The notes under the pieces were generated by a model. That model saw only the letters and a list, made by a program, of their open reading frames with translations. It did not search any database and had not been told where the DNA came from. A stretch of DNA of 64,000 nt. Origin: Segetibacter aerophilus. GTDB lineage: Bacteria; Bacteroidota; Bacteroidia; Chitinophagales; Chitinophagaceae. The stretch lies in NCBI RefSeq assembly GCF_007991655.1, contig NZ_BJYT01000004.1, positions 1-64,000 of the forward strand, given 5' to 3'. Numbering within the stretch: position 1 is the first letter of the stretch; each line of letters starts with the position of its first letter. Below, piece after piece: positions 42,744 to 50,798 of the stretch. The translations under genes were made by a program, and so were the position numbers.

Positions 42744-44579
42744 ATGCATAGCGAAGTAGGACACCAACCGATTTTTATAATAGTAGACTTGTTCTGTGGG
42801 TTTGGTGGGACGACCACCGGCTTTGTTAATGCTAAGATTAACGGTAGTCCAATTGCAAAAGTGATTGCCTGCGTTAACCATGATCCAAAGGCAATAAAAA
42901 GCCACTGGCTTAATCATCCTGAAGTAAAACATTTCGAGGAGGACATAAGAACACTTGATCTAACTGAGCTCAAAGCCCTGGTTGAGTACCAAAGAATGCT
43001 TTATCCGGATGCATACCTTATTCTTTGGGCGTCGCTTGAGTGTACCAACTTTTCAAAAGCTAAAGGCGGGCTACCTCGTGACGCTGATAGTCGAACGCTT
43101 GCTGACCATATGCACAGGTATGTTGATGCGATTAGTCCCGATTACATAAAGATCGAAAATGTGGTAGAGTTTATGAGCTGGGGGCCGTTGGATGAAAACG
43201 GCAAGCCCTTAAGTAGGAAGAATGGCAGCGACTGGATGAGATGGAGACGCGAGATGTGTGCCCATGGTTACAATGATGAATGGAGGGAATTAAACAGCGC
43301 CGACTTTGGAGCTTACACTTCGCGTAATAGGCTTTTTGGTTGTTTTGCAAGGTACGGACTTCCTATTGTTTGGCCTGCTGCTACCCATTCAAAAAAGCCT
43401 TCCGTAAGTGGGATGTACGGCGACCTGAAAAAATGGAACGCTGTAAAGGATGTGTTAGATTTTGAAGATGAAGGGGTGAGCATTTTCAACAGGAAAAAGG
43501 ACCTAAGTGAAAAGACACTTGAAAGAATTTATGCAGGCTTGATAAAGTACGTTGCTAAGGGTGACACCTCGTTTATAAGCAAGTATTATAGTGGAAGACC
43601 AGCTGCTAAGAACAAGTCAATCGACAACCCTGTTGATAGCATTACTACAGTTGACCATCGTTCTTTAGTTCAAGCCGACTTCCTTCTAAAATACAATTAC
43701 ATAAATGGGAAAACAGGAAGACATCACCAGCCGTCCGTTCAAGAGCCGTGTTCGGTTGTAAGCACGCAAGTAAGGCTTGGGTTGGTTCAGCCAGAATTTA
43801 TTGCTTCGTACTATGGTAACGGTCACAATATATCATCTGTAGGAAGCCCGGCGCCAACCATACCAACAAAAGACAGGTGCGCACTTGTACAACCACAATA
43901 CCTTATTAATTACAACTATAGTAGCCACTGCAACGATGTGAACAGCATCGCGCCAACACTTCTAACTAGAGATAAGCTCGGTCTAGTCAAACCGGAATAC
44001 TTCATTGACAAGACTTACACTGGCTACCGAAATAATCAATCGATCGAAGCTCCTGCGGGTGCAATACTTCCAACGGACAAACACCGGCTAATTGAAGCTC
44101 AACCTTTCATAATGCCAACCAATTATGATAATGGTCCTAAATCAATTGAAGATCCATCACCTACAATAACAGCGAACAGGAAACATCACTACTTAATTAA
44201 TCCGGCTTGGGGAGGAAACGGAGGTGATGTTGAACGGCCATGCTGTGTGATCGTAGCAAGGCAAGACAAAGCGCCATTATACTTCGTTCAGGTTGAGGCA
44301 GGCGATGTTTCAATTGCCGTTTACGAAGGAGATTCAGAAATGGCAATAAAGATAAAATCATTCATGGCCTCCTTTGGATTGGTAGATATAAAAATGAGAA
44401 TGCTGCGAGTAGTTGAACTACTTAGAATACAAGGCTTCCCTGAGAACTACAAAATGACCGGTAACCAAAGTGATCATAAAAAATTTATTGGAAACAGTGT
44501 TCATCCGAAAGTTCCAAAAGCATGGGCTGAGGCACTAGGAGCGAGGATACTTGAAACTAAAAACCTAAAGGTGGCTTAA
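42744..44579 (+). CDS. C5-cytosine DNA methyltransferase with tandem-repeat target region
   Basis: This 611-residue enzyme has motif I DLFCGFGGTTTGF (15-27), the catalytic loop ASLECTNFSKAKGG with Cys100, motif VI IENVVEF (138-142), and motif VIII SRNRLFG. A C-terminal motif IX/X pair (ELLRIQGFPENY; FIGNSVHPKVPKAW) completes the core. Between them, residues about 278-515 form some seven units of about 35 residues with the pattern PxxxI-x-T-D-x-LVxPxF/Y. Ordinary enzymes have a single target-recognition domain there. A phage role in evading restriction, possibly at several sequences, is likely. Confidence 0.9.
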   Translation: MHSEVGHQPIFIIVDLFCGFGGTTTGFVNAKINGSPIAKVIACVNHDPKAIKSHWLNHPEVKHFEEDIRTLDLTELKALVEYQRMLYPDAYLILWASLECTNFSKAKGGLPRDADSRTLADHMHRYVDAISPDYIKIENVVEFMSWGPLDENGKPLSRKNGSDWMRWRREMCAHGYNDEWRELNSADFGAYTSRNRLFGCFARYGLPIVWPAATHSKKPSVSGMYGDLKKWNAVKDVLDFEDEGVSIFNRKKDLSEKTLERIYAGLIKYVAKGDTSFISKYYSGRPAAKNKSIDNPVDSITTVDHRSLVQADFLLKYNYINGKTGRHHQPSVQEPCSVVSTQVRLGLVQPEFIASYYGNGHNISSVGSPAPTIPTKDRCALVQPQYLINYNYSSHCNDVNSIAPTLLTRDKLGLVKPEYFIDKTYTGYRNNQSIEAPAGAILPTDKHRLIEAQPFIMPTNYDNGPKSIEDPSPTITANRKHHYLINPAWGGNGGDVERPCCVIVARQDKAPLYFVQVEAGDVSIAVYEGDSEMAIKIKSFMASFGLVDIKMRMLRVVELLRIQGFPENYKMTGNQSDHKKFIGNSVHPKVPKAWAEALGARILETKNLKVA

Positions 44580-44582
44580 ACC

Positions 44583-44846
44583 ATGGACGACAACTTTAAC
44601 GGAGGCACAAGGGGCAACCCTAAAATAGAGATGACGGAGGAAATAAGAAACTACATAATTGACAACAATGCAACAATGACAATGGCGCAAATAGGAAGGC
44701 AATTTGACGTAAGCCACTCGAAAGTGCAAAGCTGGTTTAAAGAGCTTGGCCTCAGAAAGATCCCCGTCAGCCAAACGCAAAGCCCGAAGGATTATAGCAA
44801 TTCAGAAGGATTCTTTATTTGGGATAAAAACTGTGTAACGATATAA
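44583..44846 (+). CDS. Helix-turn-helix protein
   Basis: This 87-residue protein has TMTMAQIGRQFDVSHSKVQS as the DNA-binding turn and WFKELGLRKI after it. It lies three bases after the methyltransferase stop, so it belongs to the same transcript and may regulate it. Confidence 0.7.
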   Translation: MDDNFNGGTRGNPKIEMTEEIRNYIIDNNATMTMAQIGRQFDVSHSKVQSWFKELGLRKIPVSQTQSPKDYSNSEGFFIWDKNCVTI

Positions 44847-44848
44847 AG

Positions 44849-45025
44849 ATGAAAGGAGCGCCTCGTTGCACCGCATGCTCAGAATTTTCCTTCTGCCTAA
44901 CCACAAAGGGAAATTATGAAATGGCCGATAAGGTTAAATCGGGCGAGGGCTTATGTGACGACTGTTACGAGGCAAGGAGGACAGGGAGGGTGTTAAATGT
45001 AAAGCAGCTAGAATTATTTACATGA
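44849..45025 (+). CDS. Small Cys4 zinc-finger protein (58 aa)
   Basis: ATG 44849, two bases after the previous stop, to TGA 45023-45025. RCTACSEFSFC and LCDDCYEARR give five cysteines that can form a zinc ribbon. The stop overlaps the next start (ATGA). Unknown role, perhaps nucleic-acid binding. Confidence 0.6.
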   Translation: MKGAPRCTACSEFSFCLTTKGNYEMADKVKSGEGLCDDCYEARRTGRVLNVKQLELFT

Positions 45026-45255
45026 GTCAACACCAAGCCGAGCCGGCGTACCAGCTCCCTTACAAAAAGCCTGACAAGGAGCAACGAACTAAGCTGCTGA
45101 AGATATACGCGGCGAAGCTGTGGAGGCTTAACCAGGAGCATAGCATAGTTGAATGCCTGAATGATCTATATGAGGAGGCATACGGGAACGGCCTGCGGGA
45201 TATGGATCTACTTCACAAAGCAATTGACGTAATGATCGATAAAACCATTAAATAA
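45022..45255 (+). CDS. Small hypothetical protein
   Basis: A 77-residue helical protein (KEQRTKLLKIYAAKLWRLNQ). It overlaps its neighbours on both sides by one to four bases, which marks a tightly coupled set. Unknown. Confidence 0.55.
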   Translation: MSQHQAEPAYQLPYKKPDKEQRTKLLKIYAAKLWRLNQEHSIVECLNDLYEEAYGNGLRDMDLLHKAIDVMIDKTIK

Positions 45256-45452
45256 TGACACAGGAGGACCTTCAACGCAAATACAACCTGCTCGCGCTAT
45301 ATGTCCTAAGAATGAGAAGTTACCAAATGAAATACTATAAGTATAAGGCCGCAAAGGATAACAAAAACATGCTACGGTACCAAGCGAAGGTTGATAAGAT
45401 GCTTGCTAACGACGTGAAGGTCAAAGAGAGTAAGCAGTTGGAATTGATTTAA
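45255..45452 (+). CDS. Small basic helical protein
   Basis: A 65-residue protein rich in K, Y and Q (RMRSYQMKYYKYKAAKDNKN) that starts at the last base of the previous stop. Unknown. Confidence 0.55.
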   Translation: MTQEDLQRKYNLLALYVLRMRSYQMKYYKYKAAKDNKNMLRYQAKVDKMLANDVKVKESKQLELI

Positions 45453-45516
45453 TTTTTTTTAACCAATTGGAATTTGTTAAAAACAGCTAATGGCTTCATA
45501 AATTAATGTTATTGCA

Positions 45517-46308
45517 ATGGAAATTTACGGCCTTACTCGACAATGGTTTGACTGGTGTTTTGAAAACCCTGAGAAGATTAACCCTAATCATTCTGCTCTA
45601 TATTTCTTCATTTTAGAGCATTCTAACAGAATGGGATGGAAGGAAAAGTTTGGACTGCCAACTACTATGGCAAAAGACGCAATCGGTATTAAGTCTTACA
45701 ATACCTACATAAAAACATTGAGGGATTTAGTTGAATGGGGATTTATAAAAATGATTCAGTTAAGCAAAAATCAGTATAGCTCGAACATAATCGCCCTATC
45801 AAAAAACGTCAAGGCACATAACAAAGCACTTGACAAAGCAATGATAAAGCACAGTACAAAGCAAAGTGAAAGCACAGGCGAAAGCATTGATAGTATAGAT
45901 ATACCTATTACCAATATACATATTACCAATATACATGAAAAGGCTTCGCCATTTAATTTTCGTACAGAATTAATTGATTTTGGATTTTATGAAAACCTGG
46001 TAGACGACTGGTTAAAAGTCAGAAAAAATAAACGGGCAACGAATACTGAAACGGCTTTTAAAAGTTTCCTCACTGAAGTTCAGAAAACCACACTCGATAA
46101 AAACGAAGTACTCCAGGTCTGCATTGAAAGAAGCTGGAGCGGCTTAAAAATCGAGTGGTTAGACAATATCAATCAAAGTTTCAAAAATGCAAGTTCAGAC
46201 GGTTTCAATCGCGCAGGCTGGAGGCTTAACAAACACGAGGCGGGCATTGCCGGGGCACTTGTTGATCTTGCAGAAGACCTTAACGCCCGAGGAATACCGG
46301 ATCTGTGA
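45517..46308 (+). CDS. Replication-organizer-like protein with winged HTH
   Basis: This 263-residue protein has an N-terminal winged-helix-like domain (LTRQWFDWCFENPEKINPNH ... LPTTMAKDAIGIKSYNTYIK) typical of phage replisome organizers. A C-terminal helical domain (LVDDWLKVRKNKRATNTETA) follows. It probably binds the phage origin. A perfect 15-base tandem repeat lies inside the gene (45906-45935) and could be an iteron. Confidence 0.75.
   Translation: MEIYGLTRQWFDWCFENPEKINPNHSALYFFILEHSNRMGWKEKFGLPTTMAKDAIGIKSYNTYIKTLRDLVEWGFIKMIQLSKNQYSSNIIALSKNVKAHNKALDKAMIKHSTKQSESTGESIDSIDIPITNIHITNIHEKASPFNFRTELIDFGFYENLVDDWLKVRKNKRATNTETAFKSFLTEVQKTTLDKNEVLQVCIERSWSGLKIEWLDNINQSFKNASSDGFNRAGWRLNKHEAGIAGALVDLAEDLNARGIPDL
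45906..45935 (+). repeat. Two tandem copies of a 15-mer inside the replication gene
   Basis: TATTACCAATATACA occurs twice without a gap and encodes the repeated peptide ITNIH. It lies in an AT-rich part of a replication-like gene, where phage origins often are. Confidence 0.6.
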
Positions 46309-46996
46309 GCTGCAGTACCGGGATGTCCCATTCGGAAGGATGACCCAGGAAAACATCATATCCCACTCAAAAGCGCTGATAATTAAAATTTCCATCATCA
46401 CGGGCTGGACCATACCTGATGACCTTGACGTTAAAAGAATTCTTTTCGATCAATTCGCCAAAAAGATTTTTGAAACGTACGCCTCGCTGAACGTGCAGGA
46501 AGTGGAATACGCAATAAGAAACAACGGTACCCAAATAAAAGACTGGGGTAAATCTATTAACCTCTCGCTCATTGACGAAGCTTTACAACCCTACCTGATT
46601 AAGCGCTCAGAAATACGAAAGCTTGAAGAAAGCAGTGACCAGCCAAAATGCTTAGCCGCCCCTATTGAACCCGTAAACTACCCGGAGCTGTTTGAAACGG
46701 TGAGAAATATATTTCTAAAAACGGGTTTAGTTGGGCTGATACCAACGCCGCTCTATGACTTCCTCGACAGCACTAAAGAGCTAGAATTAACAATGGAGGA
46801 AAAAACAGCTATCAGAGTTCATGTGGAAAAACGGCTGGTACATGAAGCGGAACAAGAAGGCCTTAAGGCTGTGAAAGAGCTGAGGCAGTTGAAAAAAGAT
46901 GATCACCGCGGCTACGAGCTAAGGGTTAGAAACGAATGTAAAAAACAGGCGGTAGCAAACTATTTCATTAAGCAGAACAACATAGACAACTTTTAA
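46187..46996 (+). CDS. Hypothetical replication-region protein
   Basis: The frame starts within the end of the previous gene (122 bases of overlap). The first ATG beyond the overlap is at 46340, and a start near LTPEEYRICELQYRD (about 46280) is also possible, so the true start is uncertain. The rest has helical segments (LIIKISIITGWTIPDDLDVK; YASLNVQEVEYAIRNNGTQI) common in Bacteroidetes phage proteins next to replication genes. No catalytic motif seen. Confidence 0.65.
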   Translation: MQVQTVSIAQAGGLTNTRRALPGHLLILQKTLTPEEYRICELQYRDVPFGRMTQENIISHSKALIIKISIITGWTIPDDLDVKRILFDQFAKKIFETYASLNVQEVEYAIRNNGTQIKDWGKSINLSLIDEALQPYLIKRSEIRKLEESSDQPKCLAAPIEPVNYPELFETVRNIFLKTGLVGLIPTPLYDFLDSTKELELTMEEKTAIRVHVEKRLVHEAEQEGLKAVKELRQLKKDDHRGYELRVRNECKKQAVANYFIKQNNIDNF

Positions 46997-46999
46997 ATT

Positions 47000-47197
47000 A
47001 TGGCATTCATAGCATTAGCGCCTTTTAGGCACGTGGTTGAAAAAGGCCTTTCAAAGTTTTGCCACGGCAAGTGTCAAAAAGAGCTAACTCTTTCTGATTT
47101 TCCAAAGAATCCGGGCAAGCTGTGCAAAAAGTGCACATCTGAGAGAAACAGTGAAGTTTATCATTTGAGAAAAAAAGAAACGGCTATGTTCTTCTAA
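47000..47197 (+). CDS. Small zinc-finger protein
   Basis: A 65-residue protein with FCHGKCQKELTLSDFPK and LCKKCTSERN. Two cysteine pairs form a ribbon of the kind seen in HNH-like or endonuclease VII-like proteins, but the catalytic His-Asn part is missing. It is adjacent to the VRR nuclease. Confidence 0.65.
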   Translation: MAFIALAPFRHVVEKGLSKFCHGKCQKELTLSDFPKNPGKLCKKCTSERNSEVYHLRKKETAMFF

Positions 47198-47200
47198 CCA

Positions 47201-47587
47201 ATGCTTACCCGCTGGACCATAAAGGACATTGAAAAAGTGCAAAAGAAAGGCAAGGCCATTGTATTGCCTGGTCCTTCCACGAGTGCTCTAACAAAACGGG
47301 CCCTAATAATTCTTGATTTGAAAGGTTTCAAAGTGTGGCGGCAAAACAATGGAGGGGTGTACGATCCAACAAAAAAGGTTTTTAGGTCTGGTAGCTCAAC
47401 ACCTGGTATCAGTGACATTATGGGCTTTCACAAAAAGACTGCTCAAATACTTGCTTGCGAAATAAAAGCCGGGAAGGATAAGCTAAGACCGGAGCAGGTT
47501 GAGTTTCTTGAGAGCGTGAGGCAAGCTGGCGGTGTTGCGCTTGTTATTCGGAACAATGATGACTTGGAAAACTTGATAAAGCCGTAA
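47201..47587 (+). CDS. VRR-NUC domain nuclease
   Basis: This 128-residue protein has the fold of the PD-(D/E)xK-like VRR-NUC family. GISDIMGF supplies the Asp, ACEIKAGKDKLRPEQ the E-x-K pair, and FLESVRQAGGVALV the closing helix and strand. Stand-alone VRR nucleases are common in phages and act on branched DNA. It lies three bases after the zinc-finger gene. Confidence 0.88.
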   Translation: MLTRWTIKDIEKVQKKGKAIVLPGPSTSALTKRALIILDLKGFKVWRQNNGGVYDPTKKVFRSGSSTPGISDIMGFHKKTAQILACEIKAGKDKLRPEQVEFLESVRQAGGVALVIRNNDDLENLIKP

Positions 47588-47729
47588 GAAAGACATATAC
47601 TACGGTTTGGGAGGTAGGGCAGAATTGTAGTTGGACCAAGCTGAATTACACTCAAAATCCTTGAAAAATTTGTGTTACCTAAGAGTAATGTATATTTAAT
47701 GAAGAGCAACTTGCATTAAAATACTCTTG

Positions 47730-48356
47730 ATGAAAACTACCGATTCTACTAACATTAATCAGGACTTTGTAACTGAGGAATTTCGACAAGCGTGGACACA
47801 CTATAGGCATCTTGAAGAGGGACGAGTTAAGGCAATGAATTTTTTTTACACCGTTCTATTTGCGGTCGTTGGCCTAAGTCTTACTGTGATAAAAGATTTT
47901 GACAAAAGATATTTAACCTGGGTGCTGTTGGGAATTTTTGTTCTGTTTTTTTGCCTCAACATTTTTTCTTTATACATCTATTTAAATATAAAAAAAACAG
48001 GCTTTGTACTGAGACATTATGAAGATGTGATGCGCAGAGTAAGAATTATGATGTATGACAACTCCTATACCTACGACAGCCTGTTTAATATTAGAGATAG
48101 GCAGCATAATGTGTTGAACTTGAAAGTTTTTAGCGCACAGTACTCAGCGGAATACATTTTGATATTATTTATGTATTTAATAGATATGATCATCCTAGGA
48201 CTAGTATTAAAGTATTACCCTTCTTTAAGTCTCTTGTTTTTCATGTCAATCGCATTGATCCTTGCTTTTTTGTTTATCGCTAAAACGATATTAATCTATA
48301 AGGGAAGCAAAAAAGTCACTCAAAAAAGTGACTTTGATGTATACCGGCTCAAATGA
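47730..48356 (+). CDS. Four-helix membrane protein, candidate cargo (moron) gene
   Basis: The frame begins at a TTG at 47727; ATG at 47730 is preferred. The 208-residue protein has a charged N-terminus (VTEEFRQAWTHYRHLEEGRV), a helix pair (38-54, 62-86), a cytoplasmic loop, and a second pair (142-160, 166-190). No family recognised. Its AT-rich sequence and separate position resemble phage cargo such as exclusion or defence membrane proteins; that is inference. Confidence 0.6.
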   Translation: MKTTDSTNINQDFVTEEFRQAWTHYRHLEEGRVKAMNFFYTVLFAVVGLSLTVIKDFDKRYLTWVLLGIFVLFFCLNIFSLYIYLNIKKTGFVLRHYEDVMRRVRIMMYDNSYTYDSLFNIRDRQHNVLNLKVFSAQYSAEYILILFMYLIDMIILGLVLKYYPSLSLLFFMSIALILAFLFIAKTILIYKGSKKVTQKSDFDVYRLK

Positions 48357-48380
48357 TTGCTCCTAAGTACAGCCTTAGGA

Positions 48381-48659
48381 TCATTTACGGCTGCCTACCC
48401 AGGCTGTAACAGCATAACCGAAATGATCTGCTAATTCGTTTAACTCCGGATGCGACGGGCTATCAAACACCCAACCTGCAGGAAAGGCATGTACACCGCC
48501 GTTAAATCCTTCACTTCCCTGGCTATAGGATAATGTTCCCCAGTAGTAGTTGTCAACCATCAAGTGGTAGTTGCCTAACGTGCCTGCGCCACTGAGGGGA
48601 CTAAGAATCCCTTTATACTCTTTCCCTTTAAAGTCAAATACCACCCTGATGTCGTTCAT
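48381..48659 (-). CDS. Hypothetical protein, opposite strand
   Basis: ATG at 48657-48659 (MNDIRVVFDFKGKEYKGILS) is preferred to one at 48686. It is beta-rich, with a WVFDSPSHPELNELADHFG segment. It is leftward inside a rightward block, so probably an independent cargo gene. Function unknown. Confidence 0.6.
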   Translation of the reverse strand: MNDIRVVFDFKGKEYKGILSPLSGAGTLGNYHLMVDNYYWGTLSYSQGSEGFNGGVHAFPAGWVFDSPSHPELNELADHFGYAVTAWVGSRK

Positions 48660-48768
48660 ATCAGCAAAATTATTTTTATTGTGCAAAGCTGCTTAAATAA
48701 TACTTAAAAGATTTAATACAATAGGAATAGCCTTTATATGTTTAGACCTTACATGAAACGATTGAATT

Positions 48769-48879
48769 ATGATAAAGTCTACACTGCCTTATCTCGGGTA
48801 CTTAATCGGAGCTTTTTTTATAGTGCTGCTGTGGAGTTTTCAGCAATGCGCACGCGTTGTAACGTACTTCCGCAGATAG
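48769..48879 (+). CDS. Small membrane peptide (36 aa), uncertain
   Basis: ATG 48769 to TAG 48879: IKSTLPYLGYLIGAFFIVLL then WSFQQCARVVTYFRR. One membrane helix with basic end. A larger overlapping frame (48738-48959) in another register is less protein-like. Weak evidence. Confidence 0.3.
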   Translation: MIKSTLPYLGYLIGAFFIVLLWSFQQCARVVTYFRR

Positions 48880-48972
48880 TTCTTCCCCCATCACTTACTA
48901 ACTACCAATATTCTAATTTGAAATTAACTATATTCATACCCTCAAGTACATTGAGGTGATTTTTCTCTTTAC

Positions 48973-48997
48973 GCCTTGCAGAAATGCAGGGCTTTTT
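48973..48997 (+). terminator. Rho-independent terminator with GAAA tetraloop
   Basis: GCCTTGCA - GAAA - TGCAGGGC followed by TTTTT; all eight pairs form (one G-T). It separates the preceding cargo genes from the next block. Confidence 0.85.
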
Positions 48998-49035
48998 AAT
49001 TGCATAGGAAAATTCACGTCCTTATTTTTGGATAT

Positions 49036-49299
49036 ATGATTGACGACTTATCATACACCCTGGAAGAGCTACAAGCTCTAATTCCCCAAGCTAACTTTGA
49101 AGAACTGAAAGAGTTGACGTTGACGGTGCAAAAAGAAAGGCGTCTGTATAGTGCGATTAGTCTTGCTATGATATTAAAATTAATTACAAGAAGGAATGTT
49201 CAGCTAAAGCCCCCAATCAGTAAGGTGCCTTTCGTGGTCGCCCTAGTGTCTTTTTTACTTGAAACTAATTACGAATACATCTTCTGTTCATCAGTGTAA
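49036..49299 (+). CDS. Small hypothetical protein
   Basis: ATG 49036 (MIDDLSYTLEELQALIPQAN). An 87-residue, mostly helical protein. It overlaps the end of the convergent glycosylase gene by 31 bases. Unknown. Confidence 0.45.
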   Translation: MIDDLSYTLEELQALIPQANFEELKELTLTVQKERRLYSAISLAMILKLITRRNVQLKPPISKVPFVVALVSFLLETNYEYIFCSSV

Positions 49300-50039
49300 T
49301 ACGTCTTTCGAGATCCTGACTGTTCAACCTTTATCGGTTTTCCTGTGGGACTAACTTTTTGTCTATGGACAAGTAGAAATTCCTTTGCCTCTCCTGTTAT
49401 TAAACCTGGATGTGCTTCATGTATTTTTTGAGTCGCCTCCGTTAAAACTACTTTGATTGCTTTTGCTATATCCTTGATTTTCTTATCAGGAATTGCGCTT
49501 GCGGTCGAAAACGGCGAAACTTTCGATACCCAAAGAATATCATCAGAATAACCATTGCCTATACCCCGTATTAATCCCTGATCTAGTAGCACGTTTTTCA
49601 CTGTTGCTTTCCTCGAAAATATCTTCTTCAAGTATTTAAAATCCAGCTCATCCGACAAAGCATCAACTCCATCTTTATCCTGTGGGTTAAGTTTAATATG
49701 AGCATTTCGCATTCGATCAGTCAGGGCTAAGCCACTTCCATCTTCAAAATGTAACTCCACGATCGTGAACTTGTTCTCGTTTTTATCTGTAAAAGGATAC
49801 AGGTCACCGGTGAGCATGAGGTGCATCCCTACCGTGGTTCCACTAGAGAGCTCAAGTCTAAATTCTTTTCCGGATCTGTAAACGTTATTAAGAATATGGC
49901 CTTCCAGGCTTTGTGATAACTCTTCCGGTGTGTCTTTTAATTTATTGCCATTCACTACAATTACTTTGGTAATTCGCTTACCTGCAAACTGAGCTTTTAC
50001 ATTGTGAGCAAAGACTTCTATGTCTGGTATTTCTGGCAA
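49269..50039 (-). CDS. Fpg/Nei-family DNA glycosylase
   Basis: This 256-residue protein starts at TTG (50037-50039), which gives the required MPEIPDIE N-terminus. Pro2 and Glu3 are the catalytic pair, and Lys58 (YRSGKEFRL) the beta-hairpin lysine. The H2TH motif reads LLDQGLIRGIGNGYSDDILW. The C-terminal zinc finger has lost its cysteines (GSRKTYYTDEQ), so it is of the zincless kind. It removes damaged bases and nicks the strand. It heads a leftward set of repair-like genes inside the prophage. Confidence 0.88.
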   Translation of the reverse strand: MPEIPDIEVFAHNVKAQFAGKRITKVIVVNGNKLKDTPEELSQSLEGHILNNVYRSGKEFRLELSSGTTVGMHLMLTGDLYPFTDKNENKFTIVELHFEDGSGLALTDRMRNAHIKLNPQDKDGVDALSDELDFKYLKKIFSRKATVKNVLLDQGLIRGIGNGYSDDILWVSKVSPFSTASAIPDKKIKDIAKAIKVVLTEATQKIHEAHPGLITGEAKEFLLVHRQKVSPTGKPIKVEQSGSRKTYYTDEQKMYS

Positions 50040-50101
50040 CTGTAGGGTGTTTTGGAATTTGAGATAAAGCTAAAAGATAACTTTTAAAAAGTTGTAAGTT
50101 T

Positions 50102-50338
50102 ATGGCCATGTCTGCAATTCAAGAACCTTTTTACCTGGCTTTTGGTGGTGTCTCAACTAAGGTAACACCCATCGTCAATGGTCTCGATATGATGTACTTA
50201 GTCGAGCTGCCTACCCGGTCAGTTATGATACAGACAGTTCCGGACGCAAGTGAAATAGACTACTGGGAGGAGATTAATATTGGTCGAACTGCTTTAGCTG
50301 AAGAAATAGGCAGGTTGATCGAAAGCAGGGATATGTAA
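50102..50338 (+). CDS. Small hypothetical protein
   Basis: A 78-residue protein (GLDMMYLVELPTRSVMIQTV ... IDYWEEINIGRTALAEEIGR), divergent from the glycosylase gene with 60 bases between starts. The two may share a control region. Unknown. Confidence 0.5.
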   Translation: MAMSAIQEPFYLAFGGVSTKVTPIVNGLDMMYLVELPTRSVMIQTVPDASEIDYWEEINIGRTALAEEIGRLIESRDM

Positions 50339-50342
50339 CGAG

Positions 50343-50723
50343 CTATAGATAAACCGGGATACGATTCATATACCACCTAAAGTCCCTTTTTTTCTTGTTT
50401 TTAGGTCCAGGCGGTCCTAGAGTAGTCTTAAAGGCCTGGAATTGCTCTTGGATAATGGAATTTTTTTTAAAGCTCTCAATCTCAAAATCATCGAACCTCA
50501 CATTGTGCATACCCCAGCGAACAGCCTTATCTAACATTGGTTTTACATCGGGCGGGATAGGATCACCTTCAATTAAAGATCCTGACTTAGAGAGGTGGTC
50601 ATAGATAATTGTTAAAAAGGGAGGATTAAGGCGGGATACCCTAACAGTATAAAGCCCATCTTTTTCAGCAAAATTACCGAAATGGTCAGGTTCATCTTGT
50701 TGTCGTTCGTTATCTACTTGCAT
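50343..50723 (-). CDS. Hypothetical protein
   Basis: This 126-residue protein has a central part DGLYTVRVSRLNPPFLTIIY and a basic C-terminus (GPKNKKKRDFRWYMNR). It lies in the leftward repair set between the glycosylase and the DUF72 genes. Unknown. Confidence 0.5.
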   Translation of the reverse strand: MQVDNERQQDEPDHFGNFAEKDGLYTVRVSRLNPPFLTIIYDHLSKSGSLIEGDPIPPDVKPMLDKAVRWGMHNVRFDDFEIESFKKNSIIQEQFQAFKTTLGPPGPKNKKKRDFRWYMNRIPVYL

Positions 50724-50798
50724 ATTTATTCTTGTGTTAATGATAATGGGAGAAATATTTTGTTTTGAGATATTTTTTCTAACTCCTCATGTAAATCT

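Noticed and set aside
48738-48959. 73-codon plus-strand frame
   Set aside because: A shorter membrane-helix frame in another register (48769-48879) is more protein-like, and both are weak.
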